From positions 186,001 through 250,000 of the forward strand of contig JADJPQ010000012.1 of the NCBI GenBank assembly GCA_016713175.1: a DNA stretch of 64,000 nucleotides. The letters are read 5' to 3'. Of the stretch, positions 63,055-64,000 are shown one piece after another; position 1 is the stretch's first letter, and the number at the start of each line of letters is the position of its first letter. The notes beneath the pieces were generated by a model that was given only the letters and a program-made list of their open reading frames with translations, was not told the DNA's origin and did no database searches. The DNA is from Planctomycetota bacterium (GTDB lineage Bacteria > Planctomycetota > UBA1135 > UBA2386). Made by a program: the position numbers and the translations under genes.

Positions 63055-63999
63055 TCATCGCGCCTCCGCACACGCCGACACGATCGCCGGCGCGAGGCGA
63101 TCCAGCGGCAGTTCGAGTTCGATCGCCCCCAGACGTCTGGCGGCGCCCGGCATCCCGTAGACCGCGCAACTCGCCTCATCCTGGCCGAACGTCCGCCACC
63201 CCCGCTCGCGCAGCACGACCATCTCGGCGGCGCCATCGACGCCCATGCCGGTCATCATCACAGCGGCTCCCGGCTGCTTCAGCGCAGCCAGCGACTCGAA
63301 TGTCACCGCGGCGGCCGGACGATGCCCGCGTCGCGGCGGTGAGTCGTCGTGATTGGCGACCAGGCAACCACCCTCCTGATGGACCACCACATGGTGATCG
63401 CCAGGAGCGAACCAGGCGCGCCCCGGCGACAGCCGTTCGCCGCGCGCCACGACGCTGATCGGAATGCCGGTCTTGCCGTGCAGGCGACCGCACAACTGGG
63501 GCAGGAACGCGGGCGGAATGTGCTGCACGATCAGGATCGGCGGCAGGTCCCGGGCATGCAATCCGCGCAGCAGGACCTCGAGCGCCGGCGGTCCGCCGGT
63601 GCTGATCGCGATCGCAATCAGCGACAGGGTCCGCGGGGCGGGACCACGTGCCGGCGCCACCGGCGCACCTGGCGTCACCGCCGGTCGCGCACGCGGCGCT
63701 CCGCCGGCCGCGCGGATGGCGCCGACCAGGTCGGCCGTCCAGCGCAACAGGCTGCGAACATCGGTCGCGTCAGGGCGAGCAAAGGCGACATCGGCATCCG
63801 CACCGTTGCCGCCGATGCGGATGACGGGTTGTGCGACCTGGCCGCCTTCCGCGGCGGGCGGCTGACCATCGCCGATCCACAACCAGACATCCGGCGCATT
63901 CGGCATGCCGTCAGCGACGACGAGGAACCCGGCGGCCTGCACGACCTCGGCCACCAGCTCGCCGAACGGCGGGTCGTCGCTGCGGATGCCGACCAACAC
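63055..63999 (-). CDS. CheB-like protein-glutamate methylesterase, at the window edge
   Basis: A 314-residue protein starting at GTG 63999 or just beyond the window. The N terminus (about 1-90) looks like a receiver that has lost its acidic pocket (VLVGIRSDDPPFGELVAEVV; DVWLWIGDGQP). The C-terminal CheB esterase domain is intact: Ser in IAISTGGPPALEVLL, His in LIVQHIPPAF and Asp in MMTGMGVDGAAEMVVL. It would remove methyl groups from a chemoreceptor. Control by phosphorylation is unlikely with this receiver. No chemoreceptor or CheR is seen in the window. The possible loss of a few N-terminal residues at the edge cannot be judged. Confidence 0.85.
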   Translation of the reverse strand: MLVGIRSDDPPFGELVAEVVQAAGFLVVADGMPNAPDVWLWIGDGQPPAAEGGQVAQPVIRIGGNGADADVAFARPDATDVRSLLRWTADLVGAIRAAGGAPRARPAVTPGAPVAPARGPAPRTLSLIAIAISTGGPPALEVLLRGLHARDLPPILIVQHIPPAFLPQLCGRLHGKTGIPISVVARGERLSPGRAWFAPGDHHVVVHQEGGCLVANHDDSPPRRGHRPAAAVTFESLAALKQPGAAVMMTGMGVDGAAEMVVLRERGWRTFGQDEASCAVYGMPGAARRLGAIELELPLDRLAPAIVSACAEAR

Positions 64000-64000
64000 C

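Noticed and set aside
1..64000. tRNA or rRNA genes
   Set aside because: No stretch with tRNA arms or rRNA signatures was found by eye. A covariance-model search would settle it.

Overview
This is high-GC bacterial DNA, probably from a member of the Planctomycetota. The reasons are the run of one-off ECF sigma factors each tied to its own effector genes, the MoxR/DUF58/SpoIIM/RDD block, the many long secreted proteins of unknown function, the frequent lack of Shine-Dalgarno sequences, and the overall gene mix. The assignment is inference; there is no rRNA in the window. No tRNA, CRISPR array or replication origin was seen.

Layout. Positions 1-3360 look like an accessory island: visibly lower GC at the left end, an orphan membrane protein, a decayed IS630-type element, a small protein of unknown family, an ECF sigma factor and a 7-bp tandem repeat. 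Next is metG with three apparent indels. From 6.1 to 12.4 kb, on the minus strand, lies a small-GTPase module: a PATAN/PEGA/propeller protein, two Roadblock-type proteins, an MglA-like GTPase with a membrane tail and a third Roadblock protein. From 13.4 to 15.7 kb are gcvT, gcvH and a LipM-like octanoyltransferase, followed by an HDOD protein and a CMD-family protein. From 17.2 to 23.2 kb is a tightly overlapping minus-strand operon (DUF4129, DUF4350, MoxR, DUF58, SpoIIM-like, RDD).

The most notable locus is 24.1-26.1 kb. A signal-peptide, thioredoxin-like and M23-peptidase protein is interrupted by one in-frame TGA just after a Cys codon. A bacterial SECIS-like hairpin with a GGU apical loop follows the TGA at the right distance. 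About 10 kb away is a YedE/FdhT-type putative selenium transporter (35671-36777). Together these point to an undescribed selenoprotein in a selenium-using organism.

From 29.7 to 35.5 kb is a lipoic acid/2-oxo acid dehydrogenase operon (lipA, E1 alpha, E1 beta, E2 and a second E1 alpha) behind a perfect palindrome. With gcvH and lipM it covers octanoyl transfer, lipoyl synthesis and three lipoyl-linked complex components.

From 37 to 64 kb come engB, a degenerate nucleotidyltransferase, a C-terminal-protease-like protein lacking its serine, and several secreted proteins. Two sigma-factor modules are also here: ECF with an alpha-2-macroglobulin fused to an anti-sigma-like N terminus, and ECF with an anti-sigma-like protein and a CHAT protease. 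The region ends with dprA, two membrane proteins, an AraC remnant, a hybrid histidine kinase and a CheB-like methylesterase running to the window edge.
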